Positions 1 to 7,716 are shown, counted from the first letter of the stretch. The stretch is 11,081 nucleotides of DNA from an uncultured Alphaproteobacteria bacterium (GCA_947629595.1 CANREI010000035.1:1-11081); one strand, 5' to 3'. A program made the numbers and translations. Notes: a model not told the origin generated them from the sequence alone.

Positions 1-962
1 ATTCAAATGAAATTGTGTGGGATAAAACGTTTGAAAAAAGCAATTCGGTTGACACACAAAAAGTTTCGTTTCAAAATCGATACGGTATTACACTGGTCGG
101 TGATTTATATATGCCGAAAAACAAAACACAGGAAAAATTACCGGCTATCGTGATTGCGGGCCCGTTCGGTGCCGTGAAAGAGCAGGCTTCCGGTTTATAT
201 GCGCAAACGTTGGCGGAGCGCGGGTTTGTCACGTTGGCTTTTGATCCTTCGTTTACGGGTGAAAGCGGCGGAGAAGTGCGTCATGTGGCATCGCCGGATA
301 TTAACACCGAAGATTTCAGCGCCGCAGTGGATTATTTATCCGTTCAACCGTTTGTGAATGCCGATAAAATCGGCTTAATCGGTATTTGCGGTTTCGGGGG
401 AATGGGCTTGAATGCGGCGGCTATGGATACCCGTATTAAGGCAACCGTAACGGCAACCATGTATGATATGTCGCGCGTGAATGCCAACGGTTATTTTGAT
501 GCCATGGATGCCGATGCGCGTTATCGGTTAAAAGAACAATTAAATGCGCAACGAACAAAAGATTTTCAAAATCACTCTTATGTGGCGGCGCCCGGGTTAC
601 CCGATCAATTAACGGGCAAAGAGCCGCAGTTTGTGCAAGATTATTTCGGCTATTATAAAACAAAGCGCGGCTATCATCCCCGTTCGATCAATTCCACCGG
701 CGGTTGGAATATGACATCGTCGTTATCGTTTATCAATATGCCTGTTTTGGCATACAGTTCCGAAATTCGTTCACCGGTGTTAATGATTCACGGCGAAAAA
801 GCGCACAGTCGCTATTTCAGTGAAGATGCTTTCAAAAAATTAACGGGCGATAATAAAGAATTGCTGATTGTGCCGAATGCCAATCACGTTGATTTATATG
901 ATAATATGGAAAAGATTCCGTTTGATAAAATTGAGGCGTTTTTTAAAGAAAATTTAAAATAA
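1..962 (+). CDS. Alpha/beta hydrolase, Cys-nucleophile type (5' end outside window)
   Basis: The reading frame is open to the left edge, and the GTG at 15 has no ribosome binding site before it, so the gene probably starts upstream. About 319 residues are visible. Counting from the GTG codon, an N-terminal strand region (NRYGITLVGDLY, 21-32) leads into the hydrolase core. The nucleophile elbow is GICGFGG with Cys125 in the nucleophile position, as in dienelactone-hydrolase-like enzymes, rather than Ser. The catalytic His is likely His291 in NANHVDLYD near the C-terminus, and IHGEKAHSR (258-266) precedes it. The whole chain resembles the YcjY/FrsA-like (COG1073) group of small alpha/beta hydrolases, whose natural substrates are mostly unknown. 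A signal peptide could lie in the missing N-terminus. The fold is clear, but the substrate cannot be told. It ends just before a new promoter, so it is the last gene of an upstream unit or stands alone. Confidence 0.9.
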   Translation, partial: SNEIVWDKTFEKSNSVDTQKVSFQNRYGITLVGDLYMPKNKTQEKLPAIVIAGPFGAVKEQASGLYAQTLAERGFVTLAFDPSFTGESGGEVRHVASPDINTEDFSAAVDYLSVQPFVNADKIGLIGICGFGGMGLNAAAMDTRIKATVTATMYDMSRVNANGYFDAMDADARYRLKEQLNAQRTKDFQNHSYVAAPGLPDQLTGKEPQFVQDYFGYYKTKRGYHPRSINSTGGWNMTSSLSFINMPVLAYSSEIRSPVLMIHGEKAHSRYFSEDAFKKLTGDNKELLIVPNANHVDLYDNMEKIPFDKIEAFFKENLK

Positions 963-974
963 GCAAAAAAACAG

Positions 975-1003
975 TTGCCGAATGCATTTGTTTTTGTTAT
1001 AGT
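975..1003 (+). promoter_or_regulatory. Sigma-70-like promoter before the glycosyltransferase gene
   Basis: A -35 box TTGCCG (975-980) and a -10 box TATAGT (998-1003) are separated by 17 bases. Transcription would begin near 1010, leaving a leader of about 20 bases that carries GGGAGG at 1020-1025, four bases before the ATG at 1030. It lies in the 67-base gap after the hydrolase gene and would drive the three genes that follow. Confidence 0.6.
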
Positions 1004-1029
1004 ACATACATTCTGAACAGGGAGGATGT

Positions 1030-2070
1030 ATGAAAAAGGTTTTAACGCTGCTTGTTTATGTTATCAGTATCGCGATAACGTATAGCGCTTTATGTATTTG
1101 GACGGCTCATCAGAAGCCCGGTTTTTCAATTATTACATCCGTTTATAATTATGATAAATATGTTGCTCATACCATTGAAAGCGTATTGGCTTCCGATTAT
1201 CCGTATTTTGAGTTGATATTGGTCAACGACGGCTCAACGGATCATTCGCTGGATGTGATTAAAAGATATGCTTTAAAAGATAAACGGATCAAGGTGATTG
1301 ATCAGGAAAATCAGGGCCTTTCCGTTGCGCGAAACAATGCGATGAAAATTGCAAAAGGCGATTATTTTTGGTTTGTCGATGCCGATGATTATATTTCTTC
1401 AAAAGCTTTAAGCTGGTTGGCAAATCAAATCAAAAAAACAAATTATCCCGATTTAATTTCTTTTTATGTTCAGGAAGTTGATGAAAACGAACAATTTATA
1501 CCCGTTTACGACTATTGGAAATTACCGAAAGAATTGGAAAAATACAGGGATTCCGTTTTTATCGGCAGTACATTACCGTTGAACGTTATTGCCGGTTATT
1601 CAGTGACCAGCGGCAAACAAATATATTCAAAAAAGTTTTTGCAAGAACATAAGATTCAGTTTGTGCCGAAACTGGTGTTTGAAGATGATTGTTTCTTTTT
1701 AACAACATTGGAAGCCGGTGCGCGCGGAACAATTATTCCCGACTTTTTATATTATAAACGGGCACATGGTAAATCTATTGTTGCCAATAAACCGCTTTAT
1801 TACGATTCAACGGCTTTATTGCCGATTAAAATATATGAATCCGTTAAACGGGTCGGTGCTCCGGAAGAAAGAGCCAGAACATATTGGCAACTTTATTTCG
1901 GCGGTATCTTCTGGAAGTTTCCCGGACGGAAAAAAGATTTAATTCCGCTTGAAAAATTGCTTCTTTATATCAATGAGCAGCCGCAAGACGGATTTTGGAA
2001 TAAGCAATATGAACAGATATCTGAATTTTATGAAGAGAAAAAGAATTCTCCTCTGCGGGAAGAGGGTTAG
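1030..2070 (+). CDS. Family 2 glycosyltransferase with N-terminal membrane anchor
   Basis: The enzyme is predicted to transfer a sugar from a nucleotide-sugar donor, probably onto an envelope glycan or lipid carrier. Residues 4-24 are strongly hydrophobic after MKK and form a signal anchor or uncleaved signal. The GT-A catalytic domain starts at about residue 31 (FSIITSVYNYDKY). NDGSTD (66-71) binds the nucleotide, DADD (117-120) is the metal-binding DxD motif, and FEDD (217-220) holds the likely catalytic base. The length, 346 residues, suits a non-processive GT2 enzyme with no large membrane domain. The ATG is supported by GGGAGG four bases upstream. The acetyltransferase gene follows after 11 bases, which suggests an operon. 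The leader topology is odd for a GT2 enzyme because the positive N-terminus would put the catalytic domain outside the cytoplasm. Donor and acceptor cannot be inferred. Confidence 0.92.
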   Translation: MKKVLTLLVYVISIAITYSALCIWTAHQKPGFSIITSVYNYDKYVAHTIESVLASDYPYFELILVNDGSTDHSLDVIKRYALKDKRIKVIDQENQGLSVARNNAMKIAKGDYFWFVDADDYISSKALSWLANQIKKTNYPDLISFYVQEVDENEQFIPVYDYWKLPKELEKYRDSVFIGSTLPLNVIAGYSVTSGKQIYSKKFLQEHKIQFVPKLVFEDDCFFLTTLEAGARGTIIPDFLYYKRAHGKSIVANKPLYYDSTALLPIKIYESVKRVGAPEERARTYWQLYFGGIFWKFPGRKKDLIPLEKLLLYINEQPQDGFWNKQYEQISEFYEEKKNSPLREEG

Positions 2071-2081
2071 GTGTTAAAAAA

Positions 2082-2732
2082 ATGTTTGAAACAACTCAAA
2101 AAAATTTTATATTAAGAAATTTTCAGGCAACTGATTTATTGACGTTAATTAAAATTGCCGATGCCATGAACAAACAAGATTTGCAAGATAAAAATTATCA
2201 TGCCTATTATGCTTTGGCAGTGCCGTATCACACGCCCGATTATCAAAACAAACTTATTCAAAAAGGAAAAGCGTTTCTGGAAAAAAATGCCAAAGAGATG
2301 CAACAAAATCCGCGCATTACTTATCGTATGGCTGTTTGTACGCCCGATAAACGGTTAATCGGCGGCATTGCCATTGATATGATGCCGCATTTGAATGAAA
2401 ACAATCAATTTATTTACGGTGATTTGGGCTATTTCATTACACCGAGTGAGGGGGGCAGGGGTATTATTCCGGAAGTGGTCAAATATGTGCTTCCCATTTA
2501 TTTTAAACACTTTGCACGCCTTGATTTTACCATTCATCCCGATAATGTTTACTCTCAAAAAGTAGCAGAAAAATTAAATGCCAAATCGGTCGGATTTATT
2601 GAAAAAAGCAGCTATGAAAATCAGCCGCGCGTTCAATATTGCTTGCTTAAAAAAGAGTTTGAAAAAATGCGAACGGTGTGTCGGTCGGAAATGCCCGTTT
2701 TAAAGCTTTCTCATCAAAATCAGCGCGGATAG
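2082..2732 (+). CDS. GNAT-family N-acetyltransferase (RimJ/RimL-like)
   Basis: A cytoplasmic acetyl-CoA-dependent N-acetyltransferase, 216 residues long. The opening FILRNFQATDL (9-19) is the usual first strand of RimJ/RimL-like GNATs (Acetyltransf_3 type). The core runs through RLIGGIAID (91-99) and GDLGYFITPSEGGRG (113-127), where the GGRG loop corresponds to the acetyl-CoA pyrophosphate-binding motif A. HPDNVYSQKVAEKLNAKSVGF (152-172) matches motif B, with the usual Asn, Ser and Lys pattern. The C-terminal tail from about residue 194 is polar and unrelated to the fold. The substrate could be a protein N-terminus, a sugar amine or a small molecule, and the sequence does not say which. It sits between the glycosyltransferase and dipeptidase genes with gaps of 11 and 15 bases, so the three are probably co-transcribed. 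The ribosome binding site is weak, and coupling to the upstream gene is possible. Confidence 0.88.
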   Translation: MFETTQKNFILRNFQATDLLTLIKIADAMNKQDLQDKNYHAYYALAVPYHTPDYQNKLIQKGKAFLEKNAKEMQQNPRITYRMAVCTPDKRLIGGIAIDMMPHLNENNQFIYGDLGYFITPSEGGRGIIPEVVKYVLPIYFKHFARLDFTIHPDNVYSQKVAEKLNAKSVGFIEKSSYENQPRVQYCLLKKEFEKMRTVCRSEMPVLKLSHQNQRG

Positions 2733-2747
2733 ATAGGAAATAAAAAT

Positions 2748-3377
2748 ATGTTCAGTGATGCAAATTTACCGGAACCCGCGTTTATTACGGAAGTGGAAAA
2801 TCCGCCGCGTTTAACGCAAATTAACGCGTCTGATTTTATTTTTTTCGATGAAACATTTACCACGGATCGGCGCATTCGTTCTTATACGTATCAAATGTTA
2901 TTAAATGCGCGTCGGTTTTTGCCCGAAAATTATTATTTTAAAATTTATGAAGCCTATCGGTCGATTGAGGCGCAAAAATTGTTGTGGAATAAAGTGGTTC
3001 AAGAACAAAAAGCCCTTCATCCGGAAATGAATGAGCAATCGGAAGAATTTATTGCTTTGTGCGATGTGTTTTGCGCCAATCCCTATCGGCAGGGCAGCGG
3101 GCATCAAAGCGGCGCCGCCGTTGATGTGACGCTCTGTGACAAAACGGGCGTTGAATATGATATGGGTGGTGTTGTACGCGGATTTGATGAGTCGGCCGAT
3201 TTTGATTATCCCGTTTGGCCCGAACAAAGAAAAAATCGGCTGATTTTGCGCGAGGCATTAACAAAAGCAGGCTTTGTCAATTATCCGTCGGAGTGGTGGC
3301 ATTATTCTTTCGGCGATCGGTTGTGGGCGCGTTTAACAGGCTCTGAAATTGCCGTTTTCGGAAAGCTGGATTTATAA
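2748..3377 (+). CDS. ddpX: D-alanyl-D-alanine dipeptidase (VanX/DdpX type, peptidase M15D)
   Basis: A zinc enzyme predicted to split free D-Ala-D-Ala. All family signatures are present: YEAYRS with Arg71 (the transition-state-stabilising arginine of VanX), SGHQSGAAVD (117-126) giving zinc ligands His119 and Asp126, and EWWHYSFGD (182-190) giving the catalytic Glu182 and third ligand His185. The length, 209 residues, fits VanX and DdpX. AGGA at 2735-2738, nine bases before the ATG, supports the start. No signal peptide is visible, so it should be cytoplasmic. No vanA, vanH or vanS/R homologue is nearby, so a resistance cluster is unlikely. Recycling of peptidoglycan dipeptide or use of D-Ala-D-Ala as a nutrient, as proposed for E. 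coli DdpX, is more likely. It is the last gene of the glycosyltransferase unit. The symbol is by family resemblance. Confidence 0.93.
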   Translation: MFSDANLPEPAFITEVENPPRLTQINASDFIFFDETFTTDRRIRSYTYQMLLNARRFLPENYYFKIYEAYRSIEAQKLLWNKVVQEQKALHPEMNEQSEEFIALCDVFCANPYRQGSGHQSGAAVDVTLCDKTGVEYDMGGVVRGFDESADFDYPVWPEQRKNRLILREALTKAGFVNYPSEWWHYSFGDRLWARLTGSEIAVFGKLDL

Positions 3378-3383
3378 AATAAC

Positions 3384-3412
3384 TTGACTTTTCTTTCAAC
3401 TTTTATTAAAAT
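3384..3412 (+). promoter_or_regulatory. Sigma-70-like promoter before the ankyrin gene
   Basis: TTGACT (3384-3389) and TAAAAT (3407-3412) are separated by 17 bases, and the -35 box begins only seven bases after the dipeptidase stop codon. Transcription should begin near 3419. That leaves the TTG at 3422 almost without a leader and favours the ATG at 3458 as the translation start. No terminator hairpin is seen before it, so read-through from the upstream genes is possible. Confidence 0.6.
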
Positions 3413-3442
3413 CACTTTGTTTTGAATAACGCTTTTTGGTGT

Positions 3443-3447
3443 AAGGA
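3443..3447 (+). promoter_or_regulatory. Ribosome binding site deciding the ankyrin gene start
   Basis: AAGGA lies 10 bases before the ATG at 3458 and downstream of the in-frame TTG at 3422, which has no such site. Together with the promoter position this places the start at 3458. Confidence 0.6.
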
Positions 3448-3457
3448 TCGGCAGCAC

Positions 3458-4909
3458 ATGTGGTTCGAGAATTTGTTTGAAAAAAAATATTTGGGAACGG
3501 CGAAAATTCCCACATGGCGCACTTATCGAAAATCAATTTCTCAAATCGGTTATAATATTGAAAGAGATTGGGTTCGGGCAACAATGATCGGAATAAATAT
3601 CCTTGATGAAGCGGAACAACGTAAAAAAATCGATGCAAAAGTTGAAAATAATTTTAAAGAAAGATATTATAAAGAATATCCGATTATAAAGGCGTTTCAA
3701 GATGAAGTGCGCGGTGATTGTCGCGCCGAAAAGTTGGAAGAATTTTTAAAAGAAGGTGTTGATCCGAATTTTATGATTTGGCATGACGAAGATGTTGAAT
3801 TTAATCGATTTCTGAGATCATTAAGAGCTGAAAAGTATCCCATTCATTTTGCCGTGCAGAAAAAGAATTTGCAAGCGGTTCAATTGTTGTGCGAATACGG
3901 CGCCAAAGTGAATTATAAAGATGCCGATTCCCTTTTGTTTACGGCGGCGAGAAATAAAGATTGCGAGATGCTGGAATATCTTTTGAAAAAGCGTGCCGAT
4001 GTGAATTTTCGCTCTGTTGCCGGTTGTGAACATGTGCTGACGGCAATCGGGTATCAATCACAAGAAATGCTTTCATTGTTTATTAAGTATGGTTTTAAGG
4101 AAAACGCGGAAGATTCTTTGTTGGAGGCGGCGATTCATTTCGATGCCGTTAAAATGATTCCTTTTTTGGAAACAAAATTACATCAATCACAGGAAAGCAA
4201 CAATAAGGCTTTATTGTGTGCCGCGCGTGTGGGACAGTTTGAGGCAGTTCGCCTGTTACTGCAATATAAAGCCGATGTGAATTATCATTCGCGGTTTTGT
4301 TCCCCGTTAGAAGAAGCTCTTTTTGTTGATGAGAATTGGAAGAATAAAGAAAAAATCATTCAAGAGAAAGAAAAAATCATTCGCTTGCTGTTATCGCACG
4401 GGGCTGCGGTGAACAGTCCCGATAAATGGCATGAATTGCCGTTTTATGCGCTTTTTTCAAACGCAAACGAAGCTTCTTTTAAAATGGCGCGTGCTTTACT
4501 GGATAACGGCGCGCGGTTCGATTTAAAACAATTACCGCAAATTGAAAAAGAGCTGAAGGATTGGTTTGAAAAAACAGTCAAAGAAAGCCCGGAGGATCGT
4601 CAGCCGGAAATTTTGGAAAAAATGCGTTTTCTTCAAAAGCGTAATCGGCAAATTTATGCCTATTATTTGTTCCATAAAGTGAAAGAGCAAAACGCAGATG
4701 AAATTATGAAAGCCGCGCAAGATGAAAATGTGCTGAAAATTTTAAATGATATGCACTTATTGCCGCTTCTTTATATGGGGTTGAATTATGATTGTTCCCG
4801 AAAAATGTATGACATTCACATTCAAAAAATAAAAAATTTAGACTATGCGTTAAAAGTGAAAATCAGGCAGATTATTCGAAAAAAACATCTGGAACGGATA
4901 AAAAATTAA
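3458..4909 (+). CDS. Ankyrin-repeat protein
   Basis: Ankyrin repeats are protein-binding scaffolds; no enzymatic domain is visible. Starting at the ATG the protein has 483 residues. The N-terminal 75 residues are basic and polar, without a signal peptide or membrane segment. About eight ankyrin-type repeats follow (roughly 76-355). The clearest are IHFAVQKKNLQAVQLLCEYGAKVN (about 129-152), LLFTAARNKDCEMLEYLLKKRADVN (about 159-183), LLCAARVGQFEAVRLLLQYKADVN (about 252-275) and IIRLLLSHGAAVN (307-319). The fourth and fifth repeats are degenerate. The last 125 residues (356-483) are charged and helical and match nothing I recognise. One repeat is stretched by a seven-residue duplication. The gene has its own promoter and stands between two operons; a functional link to the AAA+/VWA operon just downstream is possible but unproven. 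Ankyrin proteins of host-associated bacteria are sometimes secreted effectors, but no secretion signal is evident here. Confidence 0.85.
   Translation: MWFENLFEKKYLGTAKIPTWRTYRKSISQIGYNIERDWVRATMIGINILDEAEQRKKIDAKVENNFKERYYKEYPIIKAFQDEVRGDCRAEKLEEFLKEGVDPNFMIWHDEDVEFNRFLRSLRAEKYPIHFAVQKKNLQAVQLLCEYGAKVNYKDADSLLFTAARNKDCEMLEYLLKKRADVNFRSVAGCEHVLTAIGYQSQEMLSLFIKYGFKENAEDSLLEAAIHFDAVKMIPFLETKLHQSQESNNKALLCAARVGQFEAVRLLLQYKADVNYHSRFCSPLEEALFVDENWKNKEKIIQEKEKIIRLLLSHGAAVNSPDKWHELPFYALFSNANEASFKMARALLDNGARFDLKQLPQIEKELKDWFEKTVKESPEDRQPEILEKMRFLQKRNRQIYAYYLFHKVKEQNADEIMKAAQDENVLKILNDMHLLPLLYMGLNYDCSRKMYDIHIQKIKNLDYALKVKIRQIIRKKHLERIKN
4346..4382 (+). repeat. 21-base in-frame tandem duplication inside the ankyrin gene
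   Basis: The 16 bases AAAGAAAAAATCATTC occur at 4346-4361 and again at 4367-4382, offset by 21 bases (seven codons). They encode KEKIIQE followed by KEKIIRL. The duplication lengthens a helix of one ankyrin repeat without changing the frame. Confidence 0.75.
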
Positions 4910-4914
4910 ATAAG

Positions 4915-4943
4915 TTGACATAAAAATGTTTTTCTGATATAAT
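4915..4943 (+). promoter_or_regulatory. Full-consensus sigma-70 promoter of the AAA+/VWA operon
   Basis: TTGACA (4915-4920) and TATAAT (4938-4943) are both perfect and 17 bases apart. TGA at 4935-4937 also provides the TGn extended -10 element. The A/T-rich tract just upstream (about 4898-4914), which includes the end of the ankyrin gene, could act as an UP element. Transcription should begin near 4950, giving a leader of about 28 bases with GGAG at 4968-4971 before the ATG at 4978. No operator palindrome is evident. Confidence 0.8.
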
Positions 4944-4977
4944 ACCGCTGTATTTTGTAATAAATTCGGAGCGAGTT

Positions 4978-7716
4978 ATGAGTGAATTTGTTTTGGGAAC
5001 GCCGGAATATCCGTTAATTGATGTTGTTCCTCAGGGAACAGATAAAAGAAAGTCTCAACCGGAGTTGGGCGTTCGAGCCGATGCTTCTTTGCCGATTCGC
5101 ATTGCAACAAATGTGGAGCCGCCGGCCGGTGTTTCGTTAAATGATTATGTTTACGGATTATATATTCGTCAATTGCCGGTTCGGAGTATGTTAGCGGCTG
5201 CAAACGATGAGATTGATAAGCGAAACAAAGCCGATAATAACCGTCAAAAAACGTGGGCATCCGGCTTTTTGGGTGCACCGGGAACGGGTAAAACTTTTTG
5301 TTTTGTCAATTGGGGGCGAATCACGCATCAAAAAGGGGCATTGTTGGTTGATTGCTCTGAAAAAGATGCCAAAACGTTATTTGAAAATCCCGAGTTTGAT
5401 TCTTCTTCCGCCAACCGCGAAAAAGCGGCCATCGATGTGAAAATTAAGTATCGCAACATGAAGCGGGCAGACGGTTTATCCGATGAAAGTCTGGCGTTGT
5501 TAAAAAGCGTGGCGGGTGCGGCCGTGAAGGAAGATGAAAACGGGCGTGTCAGCGTTGATTGGTCCGCCGTGCGGTTTAACGGAAAAACCATGCATGAGCA
5601 TGAATATCATATGCAGGTTTTTCAAAAAACGTTGAATGATATTTGCCAAAAAGAAAATATTTCCGTTACGTCGGATAAATCAAACATCGGCATTGTTATG
5701 AAAGACGGCGAGTTGTTTCGCGTGTTTGATCCCGCGTCACCCGATTACGGCCGTCCCGTGATTTTAGATGAATTAAATCGAGCCAAATTCGGCACGTTGG
5801 ATAATTTATACGGCTTATTGAATTTCTTAAATTCCCCGGGTGTCACACAATTTAAAATAACGGGTGCCGATAATCGGGAAATTATAATTGATAAAGATAA
5901 AATTCCCGAAACATTTTATTTGAATTTTACGGGAAACCAAGCCATTGAAGGTATGGGATCGCAATTGTTTAACGATCCGTTTTTATCGCGTGTGCCGGAA
6001 GGGTTTGCTTTGAAAACCATTCCCGATTTAACGCCTGCGGATTATGCCGATATGATTTGCAGCTATTTAACGGGCGGTGTGCCGGGTGTTATTTTGCGCG
6101 ATGCTTTTAATGTGAAAGAAGATGAAGCCAAACAAGAGAATTTTGTTGATTTCTTGCAAAAAGTGCGTGAAATCGGTTTAACGGCGCAGGAAATAAAAGA
6201 AATTCCTTTGTGGCAGAAAATAAATATTGCTCATGCCGATAAAATAATTAAATTATCGGAAAGATTAGGGCGTTTTCTGTATGAAGTGAAAGAATTGGCG
6301 CATCAGCGGGGTACTTATCTCAAAATGAAGAATAAACCGAATATCGATCCGGAATATGAGGCTTATTTATCCAAGCGGATGATTGATTTCAGAACCGTTC
6401 CCTATTTTTTCATTGAAGCGGAGCATATGAAGGCGCCTGTTTCAAATATGTCGACTTTTCCGCGTTTTAAAGCGCAGACAGATCAAACTCCTCCGTCCGA
6501 TGCGCAGCAGGAGGAACTGTTGCGATATAAAACGCGCGGAAATAATTTGGAAAAAGTGATTGCCGATTGGTTATATATGACATTTTGTCCCGTTGATAAA
6601 GGCGTGCGCAAAATTGATGAAACGGAAGTTGACGGAATGTATCATGCCGCTTTGGAATTGGGGTATATGAATTTAATTTTCCGTAAAAATACTTTGGAAG
6701 CCCGAACAAACGGTGAAACGATTGCCGATTTATATAATGCGGATATTTCTCAAACAATCCTCGGCGCAAATATGGCTCATCGCAGTTTAAGAGATGCGCT
6801 TGTTGCCGTTTTGAAAAACAAATATCCCGAGTTGGAAGAGGAAACAAATGATTCCGTTTTGCCGATCAGCACGTTAGCGGCCGCATTAAATGTTCTGACG
6901 GAGCAAAAAAAAGCGGAACAATCGAATTTATTGGTTTTTAATGAAGATCCGGATTCCGTTAAAGCAAACCTGATTCAGCCGATTGCAGATTTGAAGATGC
7001 CCTGGGAGACTGTACGGGAAAATGAGCAAGGGGCGCTCATTTCAACGGAAAACTTATTGTTATCTTTAAGCATTCATCAATTAAAAAATCAAAATATAGA
7101 ACGGTTATTTTCTTTGTATGAGGCCTCTTTTGCAAAGTCGAATAAGTCTGCGCCGAAGAAGAAATCGGATTCTGTTGAGGAAGATTCTTTTAGGGAAATT
7201 GAGGAAGATGCGGAAAAACTTTTTGGAATGTGGCAAGAAGAGAAATCTGTTCAGACGGGACCGATTCGGGCCATGTTTGCCAAAACAACGGATTTAACAA
7301 CGCAACAACCCGTTCATTTGTTATTGATATATAATCAGGAAAAAAACAAACTTCTTGTGGCGGGAAACACGGTTAATCCGGCGGTTTTAAAAGTGTTTTC
7401 TTCTCCGAATCGCATGTATATCGACAGAAACAGTCCCTCTTGTCAGAAAAATTTGGCAAGAACCGTCGAGCAGTTTTTGGAAGATGATATCTTCGGCGTG
7501 GAAGAAATGTTAATGAATAAATTGCTTCTTGAAAACGCAAATGATGAGATGAAAAAAATGGCGAAGAAGGGTTATGATATCGAACAAATTATTATGCTTG
7601 ATAAGGTGGCAGGCGCTTTGCCGTTAAGGGTCAATGTTTCATCAGGAGAAATGCACCAAATCTCAACGGCGAAAAAAACAATTTCGCCTAAAAGTCGGGA
7701 AGGAGGCAGAAGTTGA
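4978..7716 (+). CDS. Large MoxR-like AAA+ ATPase
   Basis: A predicted cytoplasmic ATP-driven remodelling or chaperone-type ATPase of the MoxR class. Walker A is GAPGTGKT (99-106) and Walker B is VILDELNRAK (261-270, Asp264-Glu265), the typical MoxR form. FTGNQAIEGMGSQLFNDPFLSRV (317-339) holds sensor 1 Asn320 and the likely arginine finger Arg338. A possible sensor 2 is HRSLRDAL (601-608), but this is uncertain. At 912 residues it is far longer than ordinary MoxR proteins (about 300-350). Extra length comes from about 90 or more residues inserted between Walker A and B, a long helical region after the AAA core (370-715), a charged linker (718-745) and a C-terminal domain of about 150 residues that I do not recognise. 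Its stop overlaps the next start, and a VWA protein is encoded two genes on. This is the classic MoxR-VWA partnership, so it probably acts with that protein. The client is unknown. Confidence 0.9.
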   Translation: MSEFVLGTPEYPLIDVVPQGTDKRKSQPELGVRADASLPIRIATNVEPPAGVSLNDYVYGLYIRQLPVRSMLAAANDEIDKRNKADNNRQKTWASGFLGAPGTGKTFCFVNWGRITHQKGALLVDCSEKDAKTLFENPEFDSSSANREKAAIDVKIKYRNMKRADGLSDESLALLKSVAGAAVKEDENGRVSVDWSAVRFNGKTMHEHEYHMQVFQKTLNDICQKENISVTSDKSNIGIVMKDGELFRVFDPASPDYGRPVILDELNRAKFGTLDNLYGLLNFLNSPGVTQFKITGADNREIIIDKDKIPETFYLNFTGNQAIEGMGSQLFNDPFLSRVPEGFALKTIPDLTPADYADMICSYLTGGVPGVILRDAFNVKEDEAKQENFVDFLQKVREIGLTAQEIKEIPLWQKINIAHADKIIKLSERLGRFLYEVKELAHQRGTYLKMKNKPNIDPEYEAYLSKRMIDFRTVPYFFIEAEHMKAPVSNMSTFPRFKAQTDQTPPSDAQQEELLRYKTRGNNLEKVIADWLYMTFCPVDKGVRKIDETEVDGMYHAALELGYMNLIFRKNTLEARTNGETIADLYNADISQTILGANMAHRSLRDALVAVLKNKYPELEEETNDSVLPISTLAAALNVLTEQKKAEQSNLLVFNEDPDSVKANLIQPIADLKMPWETVRENEQGALISTENLLLSLSIHQLKNQNIERLFSLYEASFAKSNKSAPKKKSDSVEEDSFREIEEDAEKLFGMWQEEKSVQTGPIRAMFAKTTDLTTQQPVHLLLIYNQEKNKLLVAGNTVNPAVLKVFSSPNRMYIDRNSPSCQKNLARTVEQFLEDDIFGVEEMLMNKLLLENANDEMKKMAKKGYDIEQIIMLDKVAGALPLRVNVSSGEMHQISTAKKTISPKSREGGRS
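7701..7706 (+). promoter_or_regulatory. Perfect ribosome binding site selecting a TTG start
   Basis: AGGAGG lies inside the last codons of the AAA+ gene, six bases before the TTG at 7713. The next in-frame ATG is at 7731, 24 bases away and too far for this site. The spacing therefore supports TTG as the real start of the 95-residue protein. Confidence 0.75.

Noticed and set aside
15..17. GTG at 15 as the true start of the hydrolase
   Set aside because: There is no ribosome binding site before it, and the frame stays open to the edge with plausible residues (SNEIV), so the gene is better called partial.
963..1000. A-rich and T-rich tracts after the hydrolase gene as a terminator hairpin
   Set aside because: Only about six A-T-rich pairs can form across a long loop, and the region overlaps the promoter of the next gene.
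2748..3377. Part of a vancomycin resistance cluster
   Set aside because: No ligase, dehydrogenase or two-component genes are present within the window.
3422..3457. TTG at 3422 as start of the ankyrin protein, giving 495 residues
   Set aside because: It lies within a few bases of the predicted transcription start and has no ribosome binding site; the ATG at 3458 has AAGGA ten bases upstream.
4945..4973. Hairpin (CGCT with AGCG) hiding the ribosome binding site of the AAA+ gene
   Set aside because: Four base pairs over a 20-base loop is what chance gives; there is no support for regulation.
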